Assembly: GCF_005145045.1 (NCBI RefSeq)
Contig: NZ_CP039691.1
Span: forward strand, 200,001-264,000
From: Agrobacterium larrymoorei
Lineage (GTDB): Bacteria > Pseudomonadota > Alphaproteobacteria > Rhizobiales > Rhizobiaceae
Length of the DNA stretch: 64,000 nt
Reading direction: 5' to 3'
Shown in pieces: positions 39,309-51,038 of the stretch. The number at the start of each line of letters is the position of its first letter. Positions within the stretch are counted from its first letter, which is position 1. Below the pieces are notes generated by a model that was not told the DNA's origin, searched no databases, and worked only from the letters and a program-made list of their open reading frames with translations. The translations under genes were made by a program, and so were the position numbers.

Positions 39309-40529
39309 TTACAGATCCATTCCAAGATGTTGGCTGACGGTGTGGACATCCTTGTCGCCGCGACCGGAAAGGTTCATCAGGATGATTTCGTCCTTGCCCA
39401 TTTTCGGCGCGCGCTTAATGACTTCGGCCAAAGCGTGGCTCGGCTCGAGCGCCGGAATGATGCCTTCGAGACGCGTCAACATCTGGAAAGCTTCCAGCGC
39501 TTCATGGTCCATGATCGGTACATATTCCACGCGGCCCGTATCGTTCAGCCAGGAATGCTCAGGCCCGATGCCGGGGTAATCGAGGCCAGCGGAAATGGAG
39601 TGACCTTCTTTGATCTGGCCGTCCTTATCCTGCAACAGATAGGTGCGGTTGCCGTGCAGCACGCCAGGTGAACCGGCGGTGATCGACGCGCAATGTTCTT
39701 CGCCCTGAAGGCCACGACCACCGGCTTCGACGCCGACAATCTTCACGCCCGCATCATCAAGGAACGGATGGAAGATGCCGATGGCATTAGAACCGCCGCC
39801 GACGGCAGCAATGACGAGATCAGGCAGGCCGCCTTCCGCTTCCAGCATCTGCGCCTTGGCTTCGGTGCCGATCACGGCCTGGAAATCGCGCACCATTTCC
39901 GGGTACGGATGCGGACCGGCTGCGGTGCCGATCAGGTAATAGGTATCCTCGACATTGGTGACCCAGTCGCGCAGCGCCTCGTTCATCGCATCCTTTAGCG
40001 TGCCGTGGCCAGCCGTCACCGGCTTTACCTCGGCGCCCAAAAGCTTCATGCGAAACACGTTCGGTGCCTGACGGGCAACGTCGGTCGCGCCCATATAGAC
40101 GACGCAGGGGAAACCGAAGCGGGCGGCAACCGTTGCCGATGCCACGCCGTGCTGTCCGGCACCGGTTTCAGCGATGATGCGGGTCTTGCCCATGCGCTTT
40201 GCCAGAAGGATCTGGCCGATGCAGTTGTTGATCTTGTGCGAGCCGGTGTGGTTCAGCTCTTCACGCTTGAAGTAAATCTTCGCGCCACCGAGTTCAGCAG
40301 TCAGGCGTTCGGCGAAATAAAGCGGGCTCGGGCGTCCGATATAATGCGTGCCAAGATTCTTCAGCTCCGCCTGAAATTCAGGATCGTTCTTCGCCTTGTC
40401 CCACTCGGCCTGCAGATCGAGGATCAGCGGCATCAGCGTTTCGGCAACGAAGCGGCCTCCGTAGATACCGAAGCGGCCGTCCTCATCGGGACCGGCGCGG
40501 AACGAGTTGGGTTTCAGCGTTTCGTTCAC
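39309..40529 (-). CDS. trpB: Tryptophan synthase beta subunit
   Basis: Pyridoxal-phosphate enzyme that joins indole and serine. The 406-residue protein carries the PLP lysine in [16 protein letters not shown] and the phosphate cradle GGGSNAIG. The start is a GTG at 40529 with GGAG seven bases upstream, two bases from the trpF stop. A TTG at 40535 is also in frame but is too close to the ribosome site. Confidence 0.97.
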   Translation of the reverse strand: MNETLKPNSFRAGPDEDGRFGIYGGRFVAETLMPLILDLQAEWDKAKNDPEFQAELKNLGTHYIGRPSPLYFAERLTAELGGAKIYFKREELNHTGSHKINNCIGQILLAKRMGKTRIIAETGAGQHGVASATVAARFGFPCVVYMGATDVARQAPNVFRMKLLGAEVKPVTAGHGTLKDAMNEALRDWVTNVEDTYYLIGTAAGPHPYPEMVRDFQAVIGTEAKAQMLEAEGGLPDLVIAAVGGGSNAIGIFHPFLDDAGVKIVGVEAGGRGLQGEEHCASITAGSPGVLHGNRTYLLQDKDGQIKEGHSISAGLDYPGIGPEHSWLNDTGRVEYVPIMDHEALEAFQMLTRLEGIIPALEPSHALAEVIKRAPKMGKDEIILMNLSGRGDKDVHTVSQHLGMDL

Positions 40530-40531
40530 TT

Positions 40532-41188
40532 TCAAACTCCCTGCGACCTTGAAGACCTGACGGCATCGAAGAATGCGTCGATCTTGGTCAAATCCTTCAC
40601 ACCTGGCGCACTTTCCACGCCGGACGATACATCCAGTCCCCTCGCCCCGGTTTCCGCCAGAGCTTCAACAACGTTATCCTTGTTTAGTCCACCGGAAAGC
40701 ATGTAATTCACGCCTTCGTCAAGAGAGCGCAACAGCGTCCAGTCGAAGGAAACGCCGTTTCCGCCGGGCAACTCCGATCCCGCCGGTGCTTTCGCATCGA
40801 ACAGGAAACTATCGGCAATGCCAATATAGGGATCGATTTTGGCAAGATCATCGGCATCGCGAATGGAAAATGCCTTCATGACCGGCAGGCCGTAGAGCGC
40901 CTTCACGCTCAGCACCCGCTCCGGGCTTTCGCTTCCATGCAGCTGAAGAATGTCGGGCTTCAAGAGATCGACGATTTCGTCCAGTTCGTCATTATCGGCA
41001 TTGACCGTAACCGCCACGATCTTGACGCTGCCACGAACGGCGTCCGCCAGTTTGCCAGCAAGATCCGGCTCGATATTGCGTGGGCTCTTCTCAAAGAAGA
41101 TGAAGCCGATGTGGCTTGCCCCGCGCCTGACGGCACGTTCAACCGCTTCCGGCGTCTTCAATCCGCAAATCTTGATATCGGGTTTCAT
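40532..41188 (-). CDS. trpF: Phosphoribosylanthranilate isomerase
   Basis: Third step of tryptophan synthesis. The protein is 218 residues, a (beta/alpha)8 barrel. The catalytic Cys is in [13 protein letters not shown] (residue 8) and the Asp in FLFDAKAP. Phosphate-binding residues follow in [11 protein letters not shown] and [10 protein letters not shown]. First gene of the trpF-trpB-trpA run. Other trp genes (E, D, C, G) are not in the window. Confidence 0.97.
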   Translation of the reverse strand: MKPDIKICGLKTPEAVERAVRRGASHIGFIFFEKSPRNIEPDLAGKLADAVRGSVKIVAVTVNADNDELDEIVDLLKPDILQLHGSESPERVLSVKALYGLPVMKAFSIRDADDLAKIDPYIGIADSFLFDAKAPAGSELPGGNGVSFDWTLLRSLDEGVNYMLSGGLNKDNVVEALAETGARGLDVSSGVESAPGVKDLTKIDAFFDAVRSSRSQGV

Positions 41189-41258
41189 CAGGTGGAGGTG
41201 CCACGAAATGGGCTCCGAGTCGAGCCAAATCGCAATCGGTCGAGACGCTTAAGAAAAG

Positions 41259-41274
41259 TGTTTCACGTGAATCC
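41259..41274 (+). other. parS-like ParB site 2
   Basis: TGTTTCACGTGAATCC matches the parS consensus at 14 of 16 positions. It lies in the gap between trpF and the YgjP-type gene, about 15 kb left of the predicted origin. Confidence 0.8.
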
Positions 41275-41292
41275 AAACCTGCAATTGTACCG

Positions 41293-42057
41293 CTATTCGA
41301 AATCTATCGCGTGGAGTTGGGAACCGTTATGCTTCAACCAGGCTTTGGCCGTTTCCATCTCAGGGCAGAGCTTTTTGCATAGGGCCCAGAATTTGGGGCC
41401 ATGGTTCATCTCGCAGAGATGAGCCACTTCATGCGCCGCCAGATAATCGATGACGCTTTCCGGCGCCATGACGATGCGCCAGGAGAAGCTCAGATTTCCC
41501 TCATGTGAGCACGAACCCCAGCGGCTGCGCGTGTCTTTCATGGCGATAGAGCGCACGGGTCGACCGACAGCTTTTGCATGCAATGCCACGAGCCTTTCGA
41601 GATCGGCCCTCGCTTCTTTCTTCAGAAACGTTGCGATGCGTCTTCCGGTGTGTTCCGGCAGGCCGCTGACAAGCAGAACCGGTTCATCCGCATTTCTGGC
41701 AACATGCGTTATGCCTCTGAGCGAACCGGTATGTTGAATGCGATGAGGAACGCCACGAATGCTGATCATCGCGCCATCTGTCATTCCGGCCTGGGTCGAA
41801 AACTTCGAAAGCTTTGATTCCAGCCAACCCTGATGCCGGTCCAGAAACTCGTCCACTTGCGCATGATGCAAGCCGTAGGGAATTGTCAGCTTCAGCGCCT
41901 TCCCACCCGGCTCTATGCGCAAGGTGATGCGCGTTGCCCGCTGGTTTTCCTTGATGGTGATCGGCACATCGCGACCACTGACCTCAACCGTGCGCTGCGT
42001 GAACGCCGGTTTGCGGGAAGAGGTGGATTTCAGGGACTTTCGAAGCAGCGAAAACAT
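41293..42057 (-). CDS. YgjP-type metallopeptidase-like protein (M48/DUF45)
   Basis: A 254-residue protein of the YgjP/SprT-like family (DUF45, COG1451). The zinc site is HEVAHLCEMNHGPKFW (HExxH form), with the upstream family signature DTRSRWGSCSHEGNLSFSW. The N-terminal half is a beta-rich domain of unknown role. No signal peptide is visible. Family members have been associated with nucleotide-linked or restriction systems, but here the neighbours are unrelated. Substrate unknown. Confidence 0.88.
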   Translation of the reverse strand: MFSLLRKSLKSTSSRKPAFTQRTVEVSGRDVPITIKENQRATRITLRIEPGGKALKLTIPYGLHHAQVDEFLDRHQGWLESKLSKFSTQAGMTDGAMISIRGVPHRIQHTGSLRGITHVARNADEPVLLVSGLPEHTGRRIATFLKKEARADLERLVALHAKAVGRPVRSIAMKDTRSRWGSCSHEGNLSFSWRIVMAPESVIDYLAAHEVAHLCEMNHGPKFWALCKKLCPEMETAKAWLKHNGSQLHAIDFE

Positions 42058-42100
42058 GAGACTTTCATAGCGATTCGCTCCTCAAAAAGCTATTGCTCCC

Positions 42101-43336
42101 TTACGCCTGCCTGCCATGTGCCTTGAAGAAATCCACCATCTGCGGAACGATATCCCGGCGGAAGCGGGAGCCGTTGAAGACACCATAATGGCCGACATCC
42201 GGCTGCATGTAATGTTTGCGCTTTTCTTGCGGCAGGCTGGAACAGAGATCATGCGCAGCCTTCGTCTGCCCGACGCCTGAAATATCGTCGTTTTCGCCTT
42301 CGACAGTAAAGAGCGCGACATTGCGGATGGCAGCGGGTTCAACCGCCCTGCCCCTATGCATCATTTTGCCCTTCGGTAGCGCGTGCTCAATGAAAACAGT
42401 CTCGACTGTCTGGAGATAGAATTCTGCCGTCAGATCCATCACGGCGAGATATTCATCGTAAAACTCGCGGTGCTTCTCCGCTGAATCTCCATCGTTCTTG
42501 ACGAGGTTCAGATAGAAATCCTTATGTGCCGTCATGTGTCGGTCCAGATTCATGGACATGAAGCCGGATAATTGCAGGAAGCCGGGATAGACGGAGCGCC
42601 CGAAGCCGGCCTGCGGCCATGGCACCTGCATCACCACATTATCGCGAAACCATTCGATGGGTTTTGCAGTCGCAAGCTCATTGACCGCGGTGGGGTTGAT
42701 CCGTGTATCGATTGGCCCGCCCATCAGCGTCATCGAGGCCGGGGCGAATTCATCGCCATCGGCTTCCATCACCGACACGGCTGCCAGAACCGGTACCGAA
42801 GGTTGGCATACCGCGACGACATGCGTGCCCTGCCCTATTTGGTGCAGCATTTGGATGACGTGGGAAACATAGTCATCCAGATCGAAGCGGCCTTCGCTCA
42901 ACGGCACCGTCCGGGCATCGATCCAGTCCGTTATGTAAATATCCGCATTCGGAAGCAGTGCCTCGACGGTACCTCTGAGCAGGGTCGCGTAGTGGCCGGA
43001 CATGGGTGCGACCAGCAGCACATTCGGATCAGATGCTCTTTTTTCGGCTAGATTTCTCTTGAAATGGATGAGCCGGCAGAAAGGCTTCGACCAGACGATT
43101 TCCTCGACAACCTCCACAGCCTTGCCGTCGATCTCCGTTTGGGTCAGTCCAAATTCCGGCTTGGAATATCGCCGGGTCAGGCGCTCGAAGACTTCGAAGC
43201 CTGCATCCAGACTGCGCCCGAACGCGGTATTTGAAAGTGGATTAAGCGGATTGTTGCATGCCTGTCGCATCATGTCGGCGCTGGCGCGCAGCGGTGCCAT
43301 GGCGGCATGGTTCATTTCATAGAGCTGATAGAACAC
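42101..43336 (-). CDS. phaZ: Intracellular polyhydroxyalkanoate depolymerase
   Basis: Mobilises stored polyhydroxybutyrate. The 411-residue protein has no signal peptide. The nucleophile elbow reads VVAVCQPSVPVL, with Cys177 in place of the usual lipase-box serine, as in intracellular PhaZ of Cupriavidus. A C-terminal region with FTVEGENDDISGVGQT and the catalytic His area (QPDVGHYGVFNGSRF) completes the triad. The start is a GTG at 43336 with GGGAGG upstream; ATG 43315 is possible. Monocistronic. Confidence 0.92.
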   Translation of the reverse strand: MFYQLYEMNHAAMAPLRASADMMRQACNNPLNPLSNTAFGRSLDAGFEVFERLTRRYSKPEFGLTQTEIDGKAVEVVEEIVWSKPFCRLIHFKRNLAEKRASDPNVLLVAPMSGHYATLLRGTVEALLPNADIYITDWIDARTVPLSEGRFDLDDYVSHVIQMLHQIGQGTHVVAVCQPSVPVLAAVSVMEADGDEFAPASMTLMGGPIDTRINPTAVNELATAKPIEWFRDNVVMQVPWPQAGFGRSVYPGFLQLSGFMSMNLDRHMTAHKDFYLNLVKNDGDSAEKHREFYDEYLAVMDLTAEFYLQTVETVFIEHALPKGKMMHRGRAVEPAAIRNVALFTVEGENDDISGVGQTKAAHDLCSSLPQEKRKHYMQPDVGHYGVFNGSRFRRDIVPQMVDFFKAHGRQA

Positions 43337-43879
43337 GAAGAAACGCCTCCCGTCGTCATCGTCGTCTTTTTGTCATACTAACATCTTTTCGCAGTTGCAC
43401 AAATTTTTGGGTTGGCGCTCGCTGTTCGTCTTACCGACGAAGCCTCACCCACGACGTCATCCTCGGGCTTGACCCATCGCTGTCCGGATGAAACTGAGTT
43501 GGTAGTGTGGGGCGAGAACGGTCCCCACCACCCGTCACCCCGGCCTTGAGTCGGGGTCCAGCAGACGCGCGTCTGCGCGTCAAAAGAGTCTTCCAGACCA
43601 ACGACTTGGTCTGGCTGGATCCCGGATCAAGTCCGGGATGACGGAAGTGGGAGTGCCGTTGCCGCATTCACAATCAGCGTTGCACTGGCGAGTTCGAGTT
43701 CTTACAGATTACAAAAAAACGAAATGCAATCAATACCCTGTACCAAGTCCATAAGTCTCAAACAGACAGCAGTGGGCTTAACCCAAGGATCCAAACGTCG
43801 AACCAGTTTGGGCGGCAGCAGATGCTCGGGACAAGCCCGAGCATGACGGGAGGTGACTGATGACGCCCCAGTTTTGACC
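43337..43879. repeat. Intergenic palindromic repeat patch
   Basis: This 543-base stretch has no supportable gene. It contains four related palindromic units of the type GTCATCCCGG...CCGGGATCCA: 43456-43475, 43534-43560, 43616-43644 and 43820-43849. Between them is a hairpin CCAGACCA/TGGTCTGG near 43593-43614 and a GC-rich palindrome near 43563-43581. Similar short palindromes are scattered in many rhizobial genomes as REP-like elements. The left end should hold the phaZ promoter. Confidence 0.7.
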
Positions 43880-44722
43880 TTACGTATCCGCGACGAAGGT
43901 CTGCTTTTGCGAACCAAGTCCCTCGATGCCGAGCTCAACCACGTCGCCCGCCTTCAGGAAGCGCGGTGGCTTCATGCCGAGGCCGACGCCGGGTGGGGTG
44001 CCGGTGGAGATGACATCGCCGGGGTGGAGGGACATGAACTGACTAAGGTAGGACACGACATGGGCCACGCTATAAACCATGGTCTTGCTGGAACCGTCCT
44101 GCATGGTTTCGCCATTCACCTTCAGCCACATGCCAAGGTTTTGCGGATCTGCGACTTCATCCTTCGTGACGAGCCATGGGCCGATCGGGCCGAAAGTGTC
44201 GCAGGATTTGCCCTTGGTCCACTGGCCCTGGCGCTCCGTCTGAAAGGCGCGTTCCGATACGTCATGCGAGACGCAATAGCCGGCAACATAATCAAGCGCC
44301 TCCTCTTCGGAGACGTATTTCGCCGTCTTGCCGATGACCACGCCGAGCTCGACTTCCCAGTCGGTCTTTTCCGACCCGCGTGGAATAATGACGTTATCGT
44401 TGGGGCCAACGATGGCGGACGTCGCCTTCATGAAGATAACCGGCTCTGACGGAACCGTAGCGCCTGTCTCAGCCGCGTGGTCTGAAAAGTTGAGGCCGAT
44501 GCAGATGAACTTTCCGGTTCCCGTTACGCAGGCGCCGATACGATCTTCCTGCAGAACAGGCAGTGTAGAGAGATCGATCGATGCGATCTTCTTCAGGCCC
44601 TCAGGTGAAATCGCCTCGCCGCCGATATCCTGCACGTGACCGCAGAGGTCACGGATTTTTCCTTCACTATCGAGAATGGCTGGCTTTTCGTGGCCCGGTT
44701 GACCGACGCGCATCAGTTTCAT
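43880..44722 (-). CDS. Fumarylacetoacetate hydrolase family protein
   Basis: A 280-residue FAH-superfamily enzyme, with the metal-binding set visible as DWEVELGVVIGK (residues near 120) and SHDVSERAFQ. CIGLNFSDHAAETG and the C-terminal GVGLGMKPPRFLKAGDVVELGIEGLG are typical of the fumarylacetoacetase / ureidoglycolate-lyase-like group. Substrate cannot be read from sequence. The ATG at 44722 has GGGAGAG just upstream. Divergent from the nitroreductase gene. Confidence 0.9.
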   Translation of the reverse strand: MKLMRVGQPGHEKPAILDSEGKIRDLCGHVQDIGGEAISPEGLKKIASIDLSTLPVLQEDRIGACVTGTGKFICIGLNFSDHAAETGATVPSEPVIFMKATSAIVGPNDNVIIPRGSEKTDWEVELGVVIGKTAKYVSEEEALDYVAGYCVSHDVSERAFQTERQGQWTKGKSCDTFGPIGPWLVTKDEVADPQNLGMWLKVNGETMQDGSSKTMVYSVAHVVSYLSQFMSLHPGDVISTGTPPGVGLGMKPPRFLKAGDVVELGIEGLGSQKQTFVADT

Positions 44723-44851
44723 GAAACTCTCCCAGTTGTCAGACAAGATGATGCATATATGAACGAACTATTTATCCTTGTCACCCCTTGACCTTTGGGA
44801 GGTGGGAAAAATACGATCCGCCTATTCCTGTTAAATCCCCAAGGAGACACC

Positions 44852-45451
44852 ATGACGACCAGCAATTCCCGTCAGTCCGAGTATCCGGTCGATCCTCTTT
44901 TTCTCGATCGCTGGTCGCCCCGCGCTTTCGATGGCAAGCCCATGCCGATAGATCATTTACTCACCATTCTCGATGCCGCACACTGGGCACCGTCTGGGTC
45001 CAACCAGCAGCCTTGGCGGTTCGTCTATGCGCTGAATGGCTCAGCGGAATGGGACAAGTTTGTAGGCCTCCTGGTGGAAGGCAATCAGCGCTGGGCGAAG
45101 AATGCTTCCGCTCTGCTCATCATTCTGTCGCGCAGCTATAATGTGCGCGACGGCGAGAAGAAGCCAGCGCCAACCCATTCCTTCGATGCCGGTGCAGCCT
45201 GGTTCTCGCTAGCGACGCAGGCGCATTTGCTGGGCTACCATGCTCATGGCATGGCTGGTATTTTCAAGGACAAGATCATCGAGCAGTTGAACGTGCCTGA
45301 GGGATATGCCGTCGAAGCGGCAGTCGCCATCGGCACCATGGCCCACAAAGACACCCTGCCCGATGATCTTGCGGAACGCGAAGTGCCGAGCAAAAGGTTG
45401 CCGCTTGCGGATGTTGCCTTTGAGGGAAGTTTTACGGGCAAAGCCGATTGA
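44852..45451 (+). CDS. Nitroreductase family protein
   Basis: A 199-residue flavin-dependent nitroreductase family protein. FMN-binding signatures are DRWSPRAFDGKP near residue 18 and HWAPSGSNQQPWRFVY near residue 44. The C-terminal stretch AAVAIGTMAH is also typical. AAGGAG lies seven bases before the ATG at 44852; the upstream open frame to 44795 lacks a ribosome site. Physiological substrate unknown. It ends at a strong terminator shared with gyrB. Confidence 0.9.
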   Translation: MTTSNSRQSEYPVDPLFLDRWSPRAFDGKPMPIDHLLTILDAAHWAPSGSNQQPWRFVYALNGSAEWDKFVGLLVEGNQRWAKNASALLIILSRSYNVRDGEKKPAPTHSFDAGAAWFSLATQAHLLGYHAHGMAGIFKDKIIEQLNVPEGYAVEAAVAIGTMAHKDTLPDDLAEREVPSKRLPLADVAFEGSFTGKAD

Positions 45452-45477
45452 GGCACCGCGCGAGTTACCGATGAAAC

Positions 45478-45507
45478 AAAAAGCCCGGCATCGCTGCCGG
45501 GCTTTTT
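45478..45507. terminator. Bidirectional terminator nitroreductase / gyrB
   Basis: A stem AAAAAGCCCGGCA / TGCCGGGCTTTTT with a 4-base loop. It can end the nitroreductase transcript on the plus strand and gyrB on the minus strand. Confidence 0.9.
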
Positions 45508-45518
45508 CATTAAAAAAC

Positions 45519-45534
45519 CGTTTCACGTGAATCC
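45519..45534 (+). other. parS-like ParB site 3
   Basis: CGTTTCACGTGAATCC matches the parS consensus at 13 of 16 positions, core intact. It lies just beyond the terminator, 26 bases from the gyrB stop and about 10.5 kb left of the predicted origin. Confidence 0.7.
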
Positions 45535-45559
45535 TGCCACCGCACGATCTACAGAGTAA

Positions 45560-48031
<2,472 letters not shown>

Positions 48032-48155
48032 TCAGAAAGGCGGCGATGCCAGCGAATCACTCTTAATACAGTCCGTCCGACTATAGGAATTCCGCCCCGA
48101 TATCCAAAGTCCACGCAGGCTCAAACCCCGCACAAAACAGGGGATAGCGCGGGTT

Positions 48156-48521
48156 TCAATCGCAAGAACGGCTTTTTTGCAGCACGGCTGCCAATTCATC
48201 TATCACAGTTGGCGGCAGCTTGCGAATATCTCGCGCAAGACGATTGGCAAAAGCGGTATATTCCGGCGGCAGACCAATCGTATCGATCGTCACGCGCGGA
48301 TCAGAAGTCCCGGCAAGATGGAACAACTCCTCGGCGTCATCCCAGATAATGTTGAAATAACCTGCGATGCGCTGAAGCAGATTGAAGCTCGGCTTTCCGC
48401 GCCGTCCATGTTCCAGGGCTGATAGATAGGCAGGCGACACCCCGATTGCGAGGGCCATTTCCTTCTGCGACACGCCCTTCTTTTCCCTGAGGACCCTGAC
48501 TGCTTCCGCAAAGGGTGTCAT
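48156..48521 (-). CDS. XRE-family transcriptional regulator
   Basis: A 121-residue protein with an N-terminal helix-turn-helix of the XRE/Cro type (VSQKEMALAIGVSPAYLSALEHGRRGKPS, about 18-46). A C-terminal alpha-helical extension of about 60 residues includes PPEYTAFANRLARDIRKLP and shows no recognisable ligand domain. It overlaps the Smr-domain gene by four bases at its start, so it is the last gene of the Tim44-mltA-smr-xre operon. Targets are unknown; an autoregulatory role is possible. Confidence 0.9.
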   Translation of the reverse strand: MTPFAEAVRVLREKKGVSQKEMALAIGVSPAYLSALEHGRRGKPSFNLLQRIAGYFNIIWDDAEELFHLAGTSDPRVTIDTIGLPPEYTAFANRLARDIRKLPPTVIDELAAVLQKSRSCD

Positions 48522-49096
48522 GACTTGTCACCGCGCCTTCGCGACAGCCGGACGTACAAAGCGCCGTCGCCGCCATGGTTCATCGAAGCGTCTTCATAGG
48601 AAGAGATCAGGTGGCGATATTCCGGTTTGGAGAACCACATGGGTACGGCGCGTTTCATCGCTCCGTCGCTGCCCATGGAGCGCCCCTTCCCCGTTATCAC
48701 AAGCACATGTCGCAAACCGCGCTCATGAGCCCGGACCAAAAAATCCAGAAGAACTGCATGCGCCTCGCTCTGAAACATACCGTGCAGATCGATCCGCGCT
48801 TCAAGCGCCAGGCGCCCACGGGTCAGCTTGCGCTTGACCGGCTTTTCCATCGGCTGGTGGATACGATCTCTTTTCAGTCCCGGCATTTGCTGCTCGGGCA
48901 CCGGCTCAATGATCATCCGTGGGAATGGGGGAATGGTCGGTTGGGCAGCTATGGTAGGCTCGGGCTGTTCAGGAGCTATGTCATCGAAACCCAGCAGTTC
49001 CTCGGCACGCCCCGAGATCGGTCGCGCCGTGCGGGCGACTTTGCCCCAGAGGATACGCTCTTCCCTGCCGAGTTTGCGCCCGCCTTTCATCAACAA
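48518..49096 (-). CDS. Smr/MutS2-type endonuclease-domain protein
   Basis: A 192-residue protein with a C-terminal Smr domain, seen in EARIDLHGMFQSEAHAVLLDF (the DLHG core), LVITGKGR and GDGALYVRLSRR. The N-terminal 90 residues are charged and proline-rich. Smr domains nick nucleic acids, in several cases RNA on collided ribosomes, but the role of stand-alone alphaproteobacterial members is not established. It overlaps mltA by seven bases. Confidence 0.9.
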   Translation of the reverse strand: MLMKGGRKLGREERILWGKVARTARPISGRAEELLGFDDIAPEQPEPTIAAQPTIPPFPRMIIEPVPEQQMPGLKRDRIHQPMEKPVKRKLTRGRLALEARIDLHGMFQSEAHAVLLDFLVRAHERGLRHVLVITGKGRSMGSDGAMKRAVPMWFSKPEYRHLISSYEDASMNHGGDGALYVRLSRRRGDKS

Positions 49097-50205
49097 TACC
49101 TTCCCGCTGCCTCACGAGGTATCAATATAATGAAATCCGCCTCGTTGCGCACCGTCCCTGCAAGCTCGCCAGCCTCATAACCGGAGCCCGTGAAGATATC
49201 ACCGCGCGCGGGGCCGACGATGGCCGAGCCCGTGTCGAGCGCGAGCATCAATCTTCCGAAGGAATGGCCCTCATCGAGATGAGTGAGGCTTGGTGAACTG
49301 ATGAAGAACGGAAACCCGAACGTGTGGATCAGCCTGTCTACGGCAAGAGAGCGGCCCGCAACCAACTGCACTTTCGCCGCAGCGATAGGCCCCTGCTCGA
49401 GACCTTCCACGGCGGCTTCCCGAAAGAAGATGTAGGACCGATTGTGCCAGAGCACTTCATCCACCTGCTCGGGATGCTCTGCCAGCCAATGCCTGATCGT
49501 TTGCATCGAAATCGTCGCCGGATCGAGTTCGCCACGGTCCAGCAGCAACCTGCCTATGGGTGAGAAGCGGTGTCCGGCCTTGGCTGAGTAGGTAATGCGT
49601 TTCAGCGTTCCGTCTGGAAAACGAAGCCGTGCTGCCCCTTGAACATGGACAAAAAACAGATCGACCTTCGATTTTGCCCAGGCAATCTCCAACCCGCGGC
49701 CATCGAGATAGCCCTGATCGATGGCCTGGCGATCCGGATAAACGGAAATCTTGCCGTCTTTTTCCAGACCGAAGGCGTAATAGGAATCCATATCTGCCGG
49801 GCGGTTGCCGTCGTCCAGATCGACGAGGTCTGCCGGGCGATTGTAGATCGGGTATTTCCAGATCGCGTCTGGGCTGGCTGACACTTCCAGCTCTGGTTCA
49901 TAGAAGGCAGTGACGAAGCCGCGTTTCTTTTCTGGAAGATCGATCCTGAAGGGAACGCAGTTGGCCTCGAAAAAGGCTCTCGCCTTTTCAGCGCTGCCAA
50001 TCTCAGCCGCATTTGCCTTGATCAGCAATTGCTTCAGATCATCTGCCGTCAGACCAAGCGCACCGGTTCGATAAGGCTTGCTTCTTTCAAGATGGGCGAG
50101 AATATCGCCCATGCTCGCGAAGAGGGCTGACGGATCGTCATCCCGCCAGCCCTGCAATTCCTCGAAGGAAACTTCTTTAAGTTCAAAGTCTGCCGGAGCA
50201 CTCAT
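49090..50205 (-). CDS. mltA: Murein transglycosylase A (MltA)
   Basis: Lytic transglycosylase that cleaves the glycan strands of peptidoglycan. The 371-residue protein has an MltA barrel and a 3D domain with catalytic Asp in LALDTGSAIVGPARGDIF. Other features are AFYEPELEVSASP and DGRGLEIAWAKSKVDLF. No signal peptide or lipobox is visible at the N-terminus (MSAPADFELKEVSFEEL), unlike E. coli MltA. The start overlaps the Tim44 stop as TAATG, strongly fixing it at 50205. Confidence 0.92.
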   Translation of the reverse strand: MSAPADFELKEVSFEELQGWRDDDPSALFASMGDILAHLERSKPYRTGALGLTADDLKQLLIKANAAEIGSAEKARAFFEANCVPFRIDLPEKKRGFVTAFYEPELEVSASPDAIWKYPIYNRPADLVDLDDGNRPADMDSYYAFGLEKDGKISVYPDRQAIDQGYLDGRGLEIAWAKSKVDLFFVHVQGAARLRFPDGTLKRITYSAKAGHRFSPIGRLLLDRGELDPATISMQTIRHWLAEHPEQVDEVLWHNRSYIFFREAAVEGLEQGPIAAAKVQLVAGRSLAVDRLIHTFGFPFFISSPSLTHLDEGHSFGRLMLALDTGSAIVGPARGDIFTGSGYEAGELAGTVRNEADFIILIPREAAGRYC

Positions 50206-50897
50206 TATTCGGATTCAGTCGCAATCAGCTTCCAGTTAGGGTCGCGCGAGCGAATGTCGCGCGAGAAGGTCCAGATGTCATCCACTTCGGAAACGTTTTC
50301 CGCATCGCCATTCACCAGCTTGCCGTCCTTGTCATAGGTCGCGGAAATCAGCTGGCTGATGATGCGCAGCGTAATCTGCTCTTCAGAACCACGGATAGCG
50401 GCCTGCGTTATATCGATCTTTTCGATGCCGACGAATGTGGATTTTACCACTTCGCCACGGCTCTCGCGTTCCGATATTGCAGCGTCGAAGCCTTCATACA
50501 CTTCCTTGGAAAGAAGGTTCTTTAGCGTCTTGCGGTCGCCGTCAGCAAACGCCATCACGATCATCTCATATGCCATCCGCGCGCCATTGAGAAACTCCTT
50601 CGGCTGGAAGGAGGCATCGCTTTTGACCAGCTCACGAAGGGAGTCGTTCAGAGCGGTCCCGGCGGGAGCAATGGCATCAACCGCTGCAAAACGGTTCTCT
50701 TCTTCCCCTTCGCCACGCTTCGGCAAGGTAACGACCTTGTTATCGTCTGCCGGCGCTTTACTGACCTCGCGGGCAGTATATGGGTCGATTGGCGGCTTTT
50801 CATTACCGGTGCGGCGACCGAGCACACTGCGGAGTTGGAGGAAAATCAGCACCGCCGCCACAAGGAAAAACAATGTTATAAAGTCGCTTGAGCCCAT
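50205..50897 (-). CDS. Tim44-like domain protein
   Basis: A 230-residue protein of the Tim44/TimA family. An N-terminal membrane segment (about 4-22, FITLFFLVAAVLIFLQLRSV) anchors it, followed by a charged linker and a Tim44-like fold (about 90-230, from FLNGARMAYEMIVMAFADGD to SRDPNWKLIATESE). In alphaproteobacteria such proteins are linked to membrane-protein insertion or envelope assembly, though the exact role is unsettled. First gene of its operon; divergent from fxsA. Confidence 0.9.
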   Translation of the reverse strand: MGSSDFITLFFLVAAVLIFLQLRSVLGRRTGNEKPPIDPYTAREVSKAPADDNKVVTLPKRGEGEEENRFAAVDAIAPAGTALNDSLRELVKSDASFQPKEFLNGARMAYEMIVMAFADGDRKTLKNLLSKEVYEGFDAAISERESRGEVVKSTFVGIEKIDITQAAIRGSEEQITLRIISQLISATYDKDGKLVNGDAENVSEVDDIWTFSRDIRSRDPNWKLIATESE

Positions 50898-51038
50898 CTT
50901 TTACCAAAACCGCCATTTAAATTTATCGTTCCAACCATCATATAGTCTGCATCTGCCTAATCTTCAAATATGCAGATTCAATCGGCAGTCTCTTCCGATT
51001 GCCTTTTCTGCCAAGGAACAACACGCAAGGCTAGAAAT

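Noticed and set aside
43456..43849. Possible CRISPR array
   Set aside because: The palindromes differ from one another, are unevenly spaced and there are no unique spacers or cas genes.
44633..44638. CACGTG near 44633 as another parS site
   Set aside because: Only the central six bases match; the flanks (TGCACGTGAC) lack TTTC/GAAA.
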